The position numbers and the translations under genes are program-made. 64,000 nucleotides of DNA from Burkholderia sp. BCC0322 (GTDB lineage: Bacteria; Pseudomonadota; Gammaproteobacteria; Burkholderiales; Burkholderiaceae): positions 885,927-949,926 of the forward strand of contig NZ_CADFDU010000001.1 of NCBI RefSeq assembly GCF_902833045.1, in the 5' to 3' direction. Positions 25,363 through 34,771 of the stretch are shown here, in pieces. The notes beneath the pieces were generated by a model. It was not told the origin of the DNA, ran no database searches, and saw nothing but the letters and a program-made list of their open reading frames with translations. Numbering within the stretch: position 1 is the first letter of the stretch; the number at the start of each line of letters is the position of its first letter.

Positions 25363-26375
25363 CGACGTCGCCGCGCCGCCGCGCAGTGATCGCCGCCGGG
25401 CTCGGCATGCTGACCGCGCCGGCGCTCGTGCGCGCGAAGCCGCGCACGGTGCGGATTTCCAAAGGCTATGGCGTGCTGTACCTGCCGCTGCTCGTGATGG
25501 AGAAGCAGCGGCTGTTCGAGCGGCACGCGGCGCGCCACGGCGTGCGCGACGTCGCGGTCGACTGGGTGCTGCTCGATGGCGGCAATTCCGTCAACGACGC
25601 GATGATGGCCGGCACGCTCGATTTCGCGGGCGCCGGCGCGCCGGGTTTCATCGAGCTGTGGGCGCGGGCGCGCGGCATTCCGAACGTCGAGGTGATCGGC
25701 ATCAGCGGGCTGTCGACCACGTCGCTGTCGCTGAACGCGAACCGGCCGGGCCTGACGTCGCTGCGCGACTTCACGCCGTCCGACCGGATCGCGGTGCCGG
25801 GCATCCGCACGTCGCTGTCGGCGGTCGTGCTGCAGATGGTCGCGAGCCGGCAACTCGGCCCGAAGCATTTCGCGCAGCTTGATGCGATCACCGTGAACCT
25901 GCCGCATCCGCAGGCGATGCAGGCGCTGATTCGCCGCGAGAACGGCGTCACCGCGCACTTCACGTCGCCGCCGTTCTCGACGCTCGAGCTGCGGCAGCCG
26001 GGCATTCACCGCGTCGTGAATTCGGTCGACGTGCTCGGGCCGATGACGCTCGACGTCGTGTTCGCGCCGAAACGGCTCGTCGATACGGCGCCCGCGCTGG
26101 CCGTCGCGTTTCTCGGCGCGCTCGACGAAGCGAACCGCCTGATCGTGCAGGACCCGCGCGCGGCGGCCGCGCTCTACGCGGCATCGTCGGGCGTCGGCGT
26201 GTCGCACGACGACGTGATGCGGATGCTCGCCGCGCCGGACACGCGCTTCTCGGTGCTGCCGAACCAGTTGATGGACTACGTCGAATTCCTGTACCTGGCC
26301 GGCACGATCAAGGCCAAGCCGCGCGCGTGGCACGAGATGTTCGCGCCGATGCTCGACGACTACCGGTCGGGCTGA
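25359..26375 (+). CDS. NMT1/THI5-type ABC substrate-binding protein
   Basis: A 338-residue periplasmic binding protein of the nitrate/taurine/sulfonate family. An N-terminal twin-arginine-like start (RRRAVIAAGLGMLTAPALVRA) forms the signal peptide. The core includes YGVLYLPLLVMEKQRLFE and MAGTLDFAGAGAPGF. ATG at 25359 overlaps the stop of a small upstream ORF. No cognate permease or ATPase lies next to it; the following gene is an MFS transporter instead, so it is an orphan binding protein or uses components elsewhere. The ligand is unknown. Confidence 0.85.
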   Translation: MTTSPRRRAVIAAGLGMLTAPALVRAKPRTVRISKGYGVLYLPLLVMEKQRLFERHAARHGVRDVAVDWVLLDGGNSVNDAMMAGTLDFAGAGAPGFIELWARARGIPNVEVIGISGLSTTSLSLNANRPGLTSLRDFTPSDRIAVPGIRTSLSAVVLQMVASRQLGPKHFAQLDAITVNLPHPQAMQALIRRENGVTAHFTSPPFSTLELRQPGIHRVVNSVDVLGPMTLDVVFAPKRLVDTAPALAVAFLGALDEANRLIVQDPRAAAALYAASSGVGVSHDDVMRMLAAPDTRFSVLPNQLMDYVEFLYLAGTIKAKPRAWHEMFAPMLDDYRSG

Positions 26376-26486
26376 TACCGCCGCTGCCTTTCATCGAAAC
26401 CCGTCGCGCCCGTGCCAGCGTCGCGCGCGACGCCGATTCAACCGATATGCAACCGCAATACAACCGATTCACGCAAGGAGCCTGAA

Positions 26487-27797
26487 GTGAACGCTACCGA
26501 CACCCTGGACCCCGCGTCCGCCGAAGAACAGCGCATCATGTCGAAGATGTCGCGGCGCCTGATGCCCATCCTCGTCGTGATGTTCCTGATCGCGTTCATC
26601 GACCGGCAGAACGTCGGGTTCGCGAAGCTGCAGATGGTGCACAGCCTCGGGATGACGGAAGCCGCGTTCGGGCTCGCGTCGTCGCTGTTCTTCATTGGCT
26701 ACCTGCTGTTCGAGGTGCCGAGCACGCTCGCGCTGCATCGCTACGGCGCGCGCGTGTGGCTGGCGCGGATCATGCTGACGTGGGGGCTCATCACGGTGCT
26801 GATGGGCTTCACGACGTCGATGCCCGCGTTCTGCGCGCTGCGCTTCGTGCTCGGTATCGCCGAAGCCGGCTTCTATCCCGGCGTGATTTACTACCTGACG
26901 CTGTGGTTTCCGCAGAGCTATCGCGCGAAGGTGCTCGGCATCTTTACGCTCGGCAGCGCGCTCGCGAACATGCTCGGCTCGCTGGTCGGCGGCGTGCTGC
27001 TGAGCCTGAACGGCGTATGGGGGCTCGCGGGCTGGCAGTGGGTGTTCGTGGCGACGGGCATCCCGGCGGTGATCGTCGCGATCGTCGTGTTTCGCGTGCT
27101 GCCCGCATCGGTGCGCGACGCGCGTTTCCTCGACGAGCGCGAGAAGCAGATCGTCGAGGCCGCGCTCGAACGCGAGAAGCCCGCGAAGGCCGAGCACGGC
27201 CAGCCGTGGAAGGCGCTGCTCGATCCGCGCGTGATGCTGTTCGCGGCGACCTACATGCTGATGTCGACGTCGCTGTACGGCGTGACGTACTGGCTGCCGA
27301 CGCTCGTGAAGTCGTTCGGCGTGTCGAGCAGCACGAACGGCTTCCTGAGCATGCTGCCGTGGGCGCTCGCCGTGTTGCTGCTGCTGTGGCTGCCGGCGAA
27401 GCTGCGCCGCGCGAAGAGCATCCTGCGCACGATCGCGATCGTCGCGGCGCTTGGCGCGCTTGGCTTCCTGCTGAGCCTCGTGTTGCCGTCGACGCCGCTG
27501 CGCTTCATCGCACTGGTGCTCGGCGGTGCGTGCATCCCGTTGCTGTATCCGTGCTTCTGGTCGATGCCGCCGCGCTATTTCACCGGCGCGCGGGCGGCGG
27601 CGAGCGTCGCGGCGATCAACTCGATCGGCAACCTCGGCGGCTTCTTCAGCCAGAACCTGATGCCGTTTGCCGGCAAGGTGACGGGCACCGCGTTCGGGCC
27701 GATGATCGTGCCGATCGTGTGTCTCGCGCTGCTCGGGATCGGTGCGCTGGTCGCGTGGACGCGGTCGGAGCGGGGGATGGTGGCGGCGCGGGTGTGA
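26487..27797 (+). CDS. MFS transporter, anion:cation symporter (ACS) type
   Basis: A 436-residue, twelve-helix major facilitator. The first helix region LMPILVVMFLIAFIDRQNVGFAKL and the motif FEVPSTLALHRYGARVWLAR are typical of the ACS family, which imports organic anions such as hexuronates, phthalates, tartrate or 4-hydroxyphenylacetate-like acids. GTG at 26487 is chosen because AAGGAG lies 6 nt upstream; a frame from 26412 lacks that. It follows the NMT1-type binding protein by about 110 bp and may be under the divergent TctDE-like system. Confidence 0.9.
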   Translation: MNATDTLDPASAEEQRIMSKMSRRLMPILVVMFLIAFIDRQNVGFAKLQMVHSLGMTEAAFGLASSLFFIGYLLFEVPSTLALHRYGARVWLARIMLTWGLITVLMGFTTSMPAFCALRFVLGIAEAGFYPGVIYYLTLWFPQSYRAKVLGIFTLGSALANMLGSLVGGVLLSLNGVWGLAGWQWVFVATGIPAVIVAIVVFRVLPASVRDARFLDEREKQIVEAALEREKPAKAEHGQPWKALLDPRVMLFAATYMLMSTSLYGVTYWLPTLVKSFGVSSSTNGFLSMLPWALAVLLLLWLPAKLRRAKSILRTIAIVAALGALGFLLSLVLPSTPLRFIALVLGGACIPLLYPCFWSMPPRYFTGARAAASVAAINSIGNLGGFFSQNLMPFAGKVTGTAFGPMIVPIVCLALLGIGALVAWTRSERGMVAARV

Positions 27798-27809
27798 CGG
27801 CGCGCGGCG

Positions 27810-28490
27810 TCACCGCATCGTCACGTGGTTTCCAACGACCCTGAAGTTGGTCGATACGTGCGCGTTGTTCGACAGCAGGTACTTGAGCGCGTCGATGTCC
27901 GGCGCGGTCGTGGAGAAGCGGTTCCCGCCGTCGAACATGAAATCCCACGTGACGATGCCGCGACTGTATTCGGGCATGTCCACGCGGATCTCCTTCAGCG
28001 ATGCAAGCGGATACGCGCGCTCGTGCCAGTCGAACAGGTGCCGCACGTAGAGGTGATCGGGCGTGACGATCTCGTAGCGCCGCAGGAACGGTATCGCGAC
28101 GACGAAGAGCACGACAGTCGTGATCAGCCACGATCGGACCGCACGCCACACGATGGCCCGTGACGCACGGCCGCGCGGCTTGGTGCGGTAGCGCCGGTAT
28201 GCCGACGGTACGATCAGCCAGACGGCGAACCACCACGCGATCGCGATGAACCCGAGCGGCACGTTCATGAACGGCACCGAAAACGCGCCGACGAAGCTCG
28301 TCGGAAAATCCAGGAGCCGCGCGGTCGACACGAACCCGAGCCCGATGTAGCTGCCGGCCGGATGCGGGATGAACACGGCCGTCGTCAGGGCCTGCAGCGC
28401 GAGCAGGATGGGCCAGCACAGCAGCGATACGGCAAGCCAGCCGGCTGGCACCGCACAGGAGATGAGGACGTAGCTGCGGAGTGTTTTCAT
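27810..28490 (-). CDS. Hypothetical membrane protein
   Basis: A 226-residue protein starting MKTLRSYVLISCAVPAGWLA; upstream in-frame codons to 28790 look non-coding. About four hydrophobic segments (residues 5-40, 55-75, 80-100, 118-140) are followed by a soluble domain of about 85 residues (YEIVTPDHLYVRHLFDWHER onward). No family recognised. It is convergent with the MFS gene, 12 bp apart. The 271 bp between it and the upstream histidine-kinase gene show nothing recognisable. Confidence 0.6.
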   Translation of the reverse strand: MKTLRSYVLISCAVPAGWLAVSLLCWPILLALQALTTAVFIPHPAGSYIGLGFVSTARLLDFPTSFVGAFSVPFMNVPLGFIAIAWWFAVWLIVPSAYRRYRTKPRGRASRAIVWRAVRSWLITTVVLFVVAIPFLRRYEIVTPDHLYVRHLFDWHERAYPLASLKEIRVDMPEYSRGIVTWDFMFDGGNRFSTTAPDIDALKYLLSNNAHVSTNFRVVGNHVTMR

Positions 28491-28761
28491 CGTGGCGAAG
28501 GGGAATGCGATCCGCTGGCGCACGGGCGCGCAAGGACGCGGGACGGTGATGGCGAAGGATTGTAGCGCCACGCCGTTGCCGTCGCCGGGCGTAGCGCGCG
28601 GGGATGGGCGGGTGGGGCGGAGGTATTTCACGAGCCGGGGGTGCGAACGACCGACGCTTCCCGATCCTGGCCGCTGGCCATCGACGCGAAGACGATTACC
28701 ACTGACGACCGGCTGGCGGCGGGGCATCGCGGCACCCGCCGGCGCCATCGCGTTGTCGCTT

Positions 28762-30552
28762 CTACCCGCGCGGCCCCCCAACCCCGCCATGCGCGACCGT
28801 CACCTGTGCAGGTGACAGCGGAATCTCCACCTCGACCGTCGTCCCTTCGCCGAGCGTCGTCGTGATCCGCAGCGTGCCGCCGACGAGGTACGCGCGCTCG
28901 CGTAACCCCACCAGCCCGAACGATCCCGCCTTGCGCGGCACACCGGGATCGAATCCCGCGCCGTCGTCGCGAATCGTCAGCGCGATCGCGTCGTCCGCGT
29001 ACACGAGGTCGATGTCCGCATGCGACGCGGCCGCGTGCCGCGCGATGTTGGCGAGCGCTTCCTGCGCGATGCGGAACACGGCCGTCGCATACGGCTCGTC
29101 GAGCTGCAGCTCGGGCGGATCGACGTGCAGCTCGCATGCAATCCCGTGACGCTGCCGGAAATCCTCCGCGAGCCATTGCATCGCGGCGGCGAAGCCGAGA
29201 TCGTCGAGCATCAGCGGGCGCAGGTCCGATGCGATGCGCCGCGTCGCGGCCACCGCGCCGCGCGCCATCGTGTGCATCGCCGCGATCTTGCGCGCCAGCG
29301 GCGCGTCGTCCTGCGGCACTTGGTTGATCAGCCATTCGAGCTCATTCTTCAGCGTCGCGAGCGTCTGCGCGAGTTCGTCGTGCAGCTCGCGCGCGATGCG
29401 GCGCTGCTCGGCTTCGCGCGCGCTCGCGCTGATCGAGGCGATCTCGCGCAGCTCCTCGCGCGACACCTGCAGCGCCCGCTCGGCGCGCACGCGCTCCTCG
29501 ACCTCGCGTCGCAGGTCGCGGTTCGACGCGCTCAGTTGCGCGGTGCGCGCGGCGACGCGCTGTTCGAGCCGTTCGTTCGCGTCGTTCAGCTGCGCGCTCT
29601 TCTGCACGACGAGCAGATGCTGGTAGCGCGCGCCGGCCAGCGCGCGCACCGTCTGCGCATGCAGCCGGCCGTTCTCGAACAGCATCGCGAACAACACGAC
29701 GCCGGACGCGACGAGGCCGTACGCGCGTCCCGCGTAGAAACCGAGGTCGTAGCGCCCGTGATTGAGCATCGACGACAGCGCGATGTCGAACAGCCACGCT
29801 ACGAGCGTCGTCATCACCCACAGGTCGAGCACGGAATGGCGCCGCCGCCGTTGCCACATCAGCATCAGCGCCACCAGGTTCAGCCCCCAGACGATCGTGA
29901 TCGCGTTCGTCATCTTCGCGGCCATCCGGTTGCCGTTCATGATGCGCGGCAGCAGGTCGTGGCCGGCCGTCGCGAGCAGCGCGAGCGCGACCGTCGCGCC
30001 GGCCGCGGCCACGATGCACAGCACGATGGGAATCGCCGCGCGGCGCTGCGGCGCCGCGATCGGGCCGGCCGCGCGCGACGTCGCGCGCAGCAGCGCGTAC
30101 GCGGCGACCGCCAGCGGAAAGCCGCTGTGCCAGAACAGGTACAGCCAGGCGGTGGTCTGGTCGCGGGCGCCGAGCAGGCCGGTCGGCGCGAACAGCCCTG
30201 GAAAGGTCAGCATGTGAGTGCCGGCCATGAAGCCCGTGAACAGGTAGCCGCCCGCGAGCACGAGCAGCGGTTTCTCGCGCAGGATTGCGTACTGGCCGAG
30301 CAGGAGGCCGGCCGTCACCATGTCGTTGACGACGATCGCCGACTGGTACACGGGGATGAACGCCCAGCCCGGCGCAAGCGGCCTGCCCGCGAACGGCGCG
30401 AGCGCGGCGAAGATCACGGCGGATACGAGCACGGTCGCGAGCGCGAGCCGCCGTTCGCGCCGGCCCGGTGGCAGCGACGACATGAACAGGCGCGACGCGT
30501 CCGGATCGTCGTCGTCCGGGAGCAAGGGCGGGACGGGGACGGCGGCCGTCAT
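28762..30552 (-). CDS. MASE4-domain sensor histidine kinase (NarL/DesK-type)
   Basis: A 596-residue kinase. The N-terminal integral-membrane MASE4-like sensor spans about residues 30-290 (LAPGWAFIPVYQSAIVVNDM, GGYLFTGFMAGTHMLTFPG). A coiled-coil linker follows (NERLEQRVAARTAQLSASNR, residues 320-370), then HisKA_3 dimerisation with RRIARELHDELAQTLATLKN and an HATPase domain containing DDGAGFD and GSFGLVGLRERA. It overlaps its response-regulator gene by 4 nt and is encoded downstream of it. The signal is unknown; MASE4 domains are thought to sense membrane-associated cues. Confidence 0.9.
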   Translation of the reverse strand: MTAAVPVPPLLPDDDDPDASRLFMSSLPPGRRERRLALATVLVSAVIFAALAPFAGRPLAPGWAFIPVYQSAIVVNDMVTAGLLLGQYAILREKPLLVLAGGYLFTGFMAGTHMLTFPGLFAPTGLLGARDQTTAWLYLFWHSGFPLAVAAYALLRATSRAAGPIAAPQRRAAIPIVLCIVAAAGATVALALLATAGHDLLPRIMNGNRMAAKMTNAITIVWGLNLVALMLMWQRRRRHSVLDLWVMTTLVAWLFDIALSSMLNHGRYDLGFYAGRAYGLVASGVVLFAMLFENGRLHAQTVRALAGARYQHLLVVQKSAQLNDANERLEQRVAARTAQLSASNRDLRREVEERVRAERALQVSREELREIASISASAREAEQRRIARELHDELAQTLATLKNELEWLINQVPQDDAPLARKIAAMHTMARGAVAATRRIASDLRPLMLDDLGFAAAMQWLAEDFRQRHGIACELHVDPPELQLDEPYATAVFRIAQEALANIARHAAASHADIDLVYADDAIALTIRDDGAGFDPGVPRKAGSFGLVGLRERAYLVGGTLRITTTLGEGTTVEVEIPLSPAQVTVAHGGVGGPRG

Positions 30553-31193
30553 GCGTCGCCGCCGGGGTCGAGGTCGTGGCGCACCGCGTAGCGGACCAGC
30601 GCGGCTTCGTGCGGCAGGTCCATCTTCTCGAGGATCCGTGTCTTGTACGTGCTGACCGTCTTCGCGCTCAGCGTGAGTTCGGTCGCGATCTGCGTGACGG
30701 TCTGGCCCGAGACGATGCGGCGCATCACGTCGAGCTCGCGCGCGGACAGCCGTTCGTGCGGCAGCGTCGCGGCCGGCGTGCGCAGCGTGAGCGCGAGGCT
30801 TTCGGCCGCCGACGGGCTCACGTAGACGCCGCCCGCCGCCACCTTGCCGACCGCCTCGACGAGCTCGGCGGCCGCGCTGTCCTTCGTCAGGAAGCCGGTT
30901 GCGCCGGCCTTGAACGCGCGCGCCGCGTACTGCGCCTCCGCATGCATCGTCAGCACGAGCGTGCGCAGCGACGGCGCGTGGTGCTTCACCAGCCGGATCA
31001 GCTCGATGCCGGTCGGCGCGGGCATCGACAGGTCGAGCAGCAGCACGTCGGCGTTGCCGCGCTCGACCAGCGCAAGCGTGGCCGAGCCGTCGCTTGCCTC
31101 GCCGACGATCTCGAAACCGCCGGCTCTTTCCAGGATGTAACGCAGTCCGTCCCGCATGACTGCGTGATCGTCAGCCAGAATTACCCTGATCAT
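30549..31193 (-). CDS. NarL/LuxR-type response regulator
   Basis: A 214-residue regulator. The receiver domain has DD at 8-9, phospho-acceptor Asp54 (LLLDLSMPAPTG) and a TKD-containing loop in place of the usual KP. The C-terminal LuxR helix-turn-helix is LSARELDVMRRIVSGQTV and AKTVSTYKTRILEKM. It is first gene of the pair with the MASE4 kinase. Targets are not evident nearby. Confidence 0.92.
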   Translation of the reverse strand: MIRVILADDHAVMRDGLRYILERAGGFEIVGEASDGSATLALVERGNADVLLLDLSMPAPTGIELIRLVKHHAPSLRTLVLTMHAEAQYAARAFKAGATGFLTKDSAAAELVEAVGKVAAGGVYVSPSAAESLALTLRTPAATLPHERLSARELDVMRRIVSGQTVTQIATELTLSAKTVSTYKTRILEKMDLPHEAALVRYAVRHDLDPGGDA

Positions 31194-31514
31194 CTAGCGA
31201 TCCTCTTCGGGATGACGCAGCGCACTGCTGTCCGGTGGTCGCCGCGGCTGTTCTTCTGATCAATATATTCCGCCGAATCCGAAAACGGTACACATCCGGG
31301 AAATTTTCGAGATAGAGGATCGCGGAATGTGCACGGAAACGAAATAATCGCGGGGAAAAGGTACGGGACGGAGCGGGTATGAATCAGGGTATTCCCTGGT
31401 GGCTGCGGCGGCCGGAACAGGCCGGCGCCGCGTGTCGCGAGCCTCCCCGCGAACCGTCCCGATTCGGGACTAAACTGGTGCCCGATGCCATCCCACCACC
31501 CGAGGAGCCACGTG
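31194..31514. other. Intergenic region, 321 bp
   Basis: No coding signature. It is AT-rich at 31255-31370 (for example TGATCAATATATTCCGCCG), which fits the promoter of the leftward NarL-type operon. GAGGAGCCAC at 31501-31510 is the ribosome site of the following gene. Confidence 0.45.
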
Positions 31515-31967
31515 ATGATCGATCTTGCCGATATCCTGCCGTCCGCGCTGCCCGCCGCCGTCGCATGGGCCGAAGCCGAAGCGGCGCGCGGGATCGCGCA
31601 GGGCGCGCCGCTGACGCCGGCGCAAGCCGACGACGCGCGCACGGTGGGCGTCGCGCAGCCGGAGCGGATCCGCGTGGTGATCGTCGATCGGATGCCGTTT
31701 CCCGAGGTGCCATCGCTGGCCGCGATCGCCCGCGACTCGGGGCTGCTGTCGCCGGGGACGATCGGGCTCACGCTCGGCCATGCGGTGTACGTGCTGCGCG
31801 GGCAGGACACGCGCCGCCTGCTGACCCACGAATTCCGCCACGTGCATCAGTACGAGGCCGCCGGCTCGATCGGCGCGTTTCTTGCGCGCTATCTGCAGGA
31901 GATCGCGACGGTCGGCTACCACGACGCGCCGCTCGAGGCCGACGCGCGGCAGCACGAGTTCGATTGA
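31515..31967 (+). CDS. Small HExxH-motif protein, putative metallopeptidase
   Basis: A 150-residue protein with LLTHEFRHVHQYEAAGS near residue 97, an HExxH zinc-protease motif, followed about 25 residues later by EADARQHE, which could provide a third ligand. The rest is helical without signal peptide. The family is not recognised beyond this motif, and a non-catalytic role is possible. ATG at 31515 (GTG at 31512 also possible) after GAGGAG. It is followed 102 bp later by the DedA/LssY-like gene. Confidence 0.65.
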   Translation: MIDLADILPSALPAAVAWAEAEAARGIAQGAPLTPAQADDARTVGVAQPERIRVVIVDRMPFPEVPSLAAIARDSGLLSPGTIGLTLGHAVYVLRGQDTRRLLTHEFRHVHQYEAAGSIGAFLARYLQEIATVGYHDAPLEADARQHEFD

Positions 31968-32069
31968 TCCGTCACGCCGGCGCGACCGCGCGCACCGTCC
32001 GATGAACGTTCCCCCTGCCAGCGCCGGCCCGGTGTTCGCACGCCGGGGCGCCCCGCCGAGACACGCGCG

Positions 32070-34088
32070 ATGAGCGACACGATCCACGCGTGGATCGGCG
32101 CGATCGGCGCGCATCCGCTGCTCGTGCTCGCGATCGTGTTCGTGGCGGCCTGCGCCGAGGCGATCGCACTGATCGGCACGGTCGTGCCGGCCGGCGCCGT
32201 GATGTTCGCGGCCGGCGCGCTGATCGGCGCGGGCGCGCTCGACGGCTGGGCGACCATCGGTGTCGCGGCGGTCGGCGCCGTGATCGGCGACGGGATCAGC
32301 TACGAACTCGGGCGGCGCTACCGCGGCGTGATCCGCCATGCGTGGACGCGCTTCGGCTATGCGGCCGCCTACGCGCGCGGCGAGGAGTTCGTGCTGCGTC
32401 ACGGCATGAAGAGCATCGTGCTCGCGCGTTTTCTTGCGCCGGTTCGCGCGGTCGTGCCGGTCGTCGTCGGCTGCGCGACGCTGCCGCGCCGGTCGTTCTA
32501 TCCGGTCAACGTCATCTCGGCGCTCATCTGGGCGCCCGTGCACGTCGCGCCGGGCATCCTGTTCGGGGCGTCGGCCACGCTGGCCGCGGCGATCAGCGTG
32601 CGGGTCGCCGTGATCCTGCTGGTCGTCGCGGCGCTGGTCGCGCTCGTGTGGATCGGCGTGCGCGTCGCATTGCAGCGCGGCTGGCCGCTGCTGCGCCGTG
32701 CGCTCGTCGAAGGCGTGCACGCCTGCGCGCGCCGCTGGCCGCGGTTCGGCGCGCGGCTGCACGACGCGATCGCATACGTGCGCGGCCTGCCGGGCGCGGT
32801 GCCGGTGCTCGCGCTGCTGTTCGTCGGCTGCGTGTGGCTGTTCGCGGGCCTCGTGCAGGATGTCGTCGCGAACGATCCGCTGATGCACGCGGACATCGCG
32901 CTGTATGCGTTCCTGCAGAACCTGCGCACGCCACCGGTGGACGCCACGATGCGCGCGCTGGCCGTCCTGCACGGGCACGATACGGGGCTGATCGTTGCGG
33001 CCGCGTTTCTCGTCTGGCTGATGATCCATCGCTGCTGGCTGACGGCCGCGTGGTGGCTCGTGACGGTCGGCGTTGCCGTCGTGCTCGTGCCGGTGTTCGG
33101 CGCGGGGATCCCCGGCGCGACGCCCGCGAGCCTGCCGCCCGGCGCGCTGCACGTGCCGCTGCCCGATGCCGACGCGGCGTTCGCGATTCTCGCGAGCAGC
33201 GGCCTCGGCTGGGTGCTGACGCGCGACCGGCCCGCGCGATGGCGGGTTCCGGTCGTGACGGCGGTGGTGCTGTGGATCGTGCTCGGCGGCTTCGCGCGGC
33301 TGTATGTCGGCGACACGTGGCTGTCTGGCCTGCTGGGCGGCTGGAGCCTCGGGCTCGCCTGGTTCGCGCTGCTGGCCGGCGCCTACGCGTACTGGCGCGT
33401 GCGCGAGCACGTGCAGCCGAGGGGCGCGCTCGTCGCGGTGACGGTGGTGCTCGCGACGGCCGGCGTATGGACGGTTCCTGCGCAATGGCAGCTCGACCGC
33501 GCGTCGCGCCCGCATGCCGGCGACGTGGTCGCGATGACCGTCGACCAGTGGCTGCGCGGCGGGTGGCAGCGCGTGCCGATGCGGCGCACCGAGATCGGCG
33601 GCGACCGCGAGGAATATCTGCCGCTGCAATGGAGCGCGACGTCGGACACGCTCGACCGGCATCTCGCGCAGGCCGGCTGGCAGCGCGCGACGCCGTGGTC
33701 GCCGGCCACCGCGCTGCGCTGGCTGTTGCCGCAGGCGCCGGCCGATGCGCTGCCGGTGCTGCCGCGCTACACGCATGGCGAAAGCACGCGCCGCGTGTTC
33801 GTCCGTGTCGATCCGGGGCAGCCGGAAAGCCGCCTCGTGTTGCGGCTGTGGCGTTATCCGTACGTGCTGCAGGACGCGCTCGGCACGCGGCCGCTGTGGT
33901 ACGGCGCGCTGTATCGCGAGACGCTGCGCCGGCCCGCGCGGCTGATGACGATCGTGCGCTCGACGACGATCGACGACGCGGCGACGATTGCGCAGGCGCT
34001 GTCGATCGAGCCGACGATCGAGCGTCCGCCGGCGGGGATGACGAACGCGCCGGTGGCGATGCTGCTGGTGTGGATGGTTCGGCCGTGA
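32070..34088 (+). CDS. DedA - PAP2-like - LssY C-terminal domain membrane protein
   Basis: A 672-residue three-part protein. Residues 1-200 are a DedA/SNARE-associated domain (ALIGTVVPAGAVMFAAGALI, ARFLAPVRAVVPVVVG). Residues 240-450 form a PAP2-like membrane domain. Residues 475-672 match the LssY C-terminal soluble domain (DRHLAQAGWQRATPW onward). In the PAP2 part the phosphatase signature is lost: the PSGH position reads PDAD (VPLPDADAAF), and SRxYxGxHxxxD reads ARLYVGDTWLSG, so the catalytic His, Ser/Gly and Asp are absent. Lipid phosphatase activity is therefore unlikely. A role in membrane lipid handling or flipping through the DedA domain remains possible. Confidence 0.85.
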   Translation: MSDTIHAWIGAIGAHPLLVLAIVFVAACAEAIALIGTVVPAGAVMFAAGALIGAGALDGWATIGVAAVGAVIGDGISYELGRRYRGVIRHAWTRFGYAAAYARGEEFVLRHGMKSIVLARFLAPVRAVVPVVVGCATLPRRSFYPVNVISALIWAPVHVAPGILFGASATLAAAISVRVAVILLVVAALVALVWIGVRVALQRGWPLLRRALVEGVHACARRWPRFGARLHDAIAYVRGLPGAVPVLALLFVGCVWLFAGLVQDVVANDPLMHADIALYAFLQNLRTPPVDATMRALAVLHGHDTGLIVAAAFLVWLMIHRCWLTAAWWLVTVGVAVVLVPVFGAGIPGATPASLPPGALHVPLPDADAAFAILASSGLGWVLTRDRPARWRVPVVTAVVLWIVLGGFARLYVGDTWLSGLLGGWSLGLAWFALLAGAYAYWRVREHVQPRGALVAVTVVLATAGVWTVPAQWQLDRASRPHAGDVVAMTVDQWLRGGWQRVPMRRTEIGGDREEYLPLQWSATSDTLDRHLAQAGWQRATPWSPATALRWLLPQAPADALPVLPRYTHGESTRRVFVRVDPGQPESRLVLRLWRYPYVLQDALGTRPLWYGALYRETLRRPARLMTIVRSTTIDDAATIAQALSIEPTIERPPAGMTNAPVAMLLVWMVRP

Positions 34089-34112
34089 GGGCGCAGGCGG
34101 GCGGTGTGCCGC

Positions 34113-34442
34113 TTACGGGTGTGCGGGCTGCGCGGGGACGACGGACAGGCGCAGGCCGACCGTCTTGAGTACCGCGAGCAGGGTTTTCAGCGTCGGGTTG
34201 CCGTTGGGCGACAGCGTGCGATACAGCGATTCGCGGCTGATGCCGGCTTCGGCCGCGACGGCGCCGAGCCCGCCGTACGCTTCCGCGACCGTGCGTAGCG
34301 CGAGCAGGCCGGCCGCGCGGTTGTCGGGATCGTCGAGCGACTCCATTGCGACGCGCAGATAGGCCACCGCGAGTTCGCGATCGGCGCCGAGTTCGGCGAC
34401 TTCCGCATCGTGGTGCGATACCGCGCCTTTGAGTGTGGTCAC
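34113..34442 (-). CDS. Addiction-module antidote (HigA/XRE-like antitoxin)
   Basis: A 109-residue antitoxin. The C-terminal HTH is GLGAVAAEAGISRESLYRTLS followed by GNPTLKTLLAVLKTVGLRLS, typical of antidotes paired with RelE/HigB-like toxins. GTG start at 34442 with GGAGG upstream; it overlaps the toxin stop by 4 nt, so the toxin gene comes first. It should bind the toxin and repress the operon at the palindrome at 34771-34790. Confidence 0.85.
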   Translation of the reverse strand: MTTLKGAVSHHDAEVAELGADRELAVAYLRVAMESLDDPDNRAAGLLALRTVAEAYGGLGAVAAEAGISRESLYRTLSPNGNPTLKTLLAVLKTVGLRLSVVPAQPAHP

Positions 34443-34771
34443 ATTTGCCTCCGTTTCCAGTTCGACCCGTGTTCCTTTGCGCGCCTGATGTCGTCGGCTT
34501 GACTGCTCTTGCTGCCACCGGACAGCAGCAGTACCAGTGCGCCGCCGTGCCGGCCGAAGTACACGCGATAGCCGGCGCCGACAGGGATGCGCAGTTCGAT
34601 CACGCCTTCGCCGACAGGCTCGCAATCGCCGAAGTTGCCCGTCTGCACGCGGCGCAGGCGTTCGCGAATCCGCGCCTGGGCGAGCTTGTCGCGCACGGCG
34701 TTCAGCCATTCGGTGAAGGCCTCGCGACCGTCGTCGCGCTGATAGCGAAGCAGTTCGAACTTGGATAGCGT
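34439..34771 (-). CDS. RelE/HigB-like toxin with missing canonical start codon
   Basis: The toxin core is clear (RIRERLRRVQTGNFGDC, GVIELRIPVGAGYRVYFGR, VLLLSGGSKSSQADDI). These proteins act as ribosome-dependent mRNA interferases or relatives. The reading frame extends upstream of the first GTG (34696) with family-like sequence KFELLRYQRDDGREAFTEWL back to 34771, but contains no ATG, GTG or TTG there. ACG at 34769-34771 stands where ATG would be expected. Either translation starts at a rare codon, at CTG, or only a truncated 85-residue product is made. The toxin may be silenced while the antitoxin is kept. Confidence 0.7.
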   Translation of the reverse strand, partial: TLSKFELLRYQRDDGREAFTEWLNAVRDKLAQARIRERLRRVQTGNFGDCEPVGEGVIELRIPVGAGYRVYFGRHGGALVLLLSGGSKSSQADDIRRAKEHGSNWKRRQM

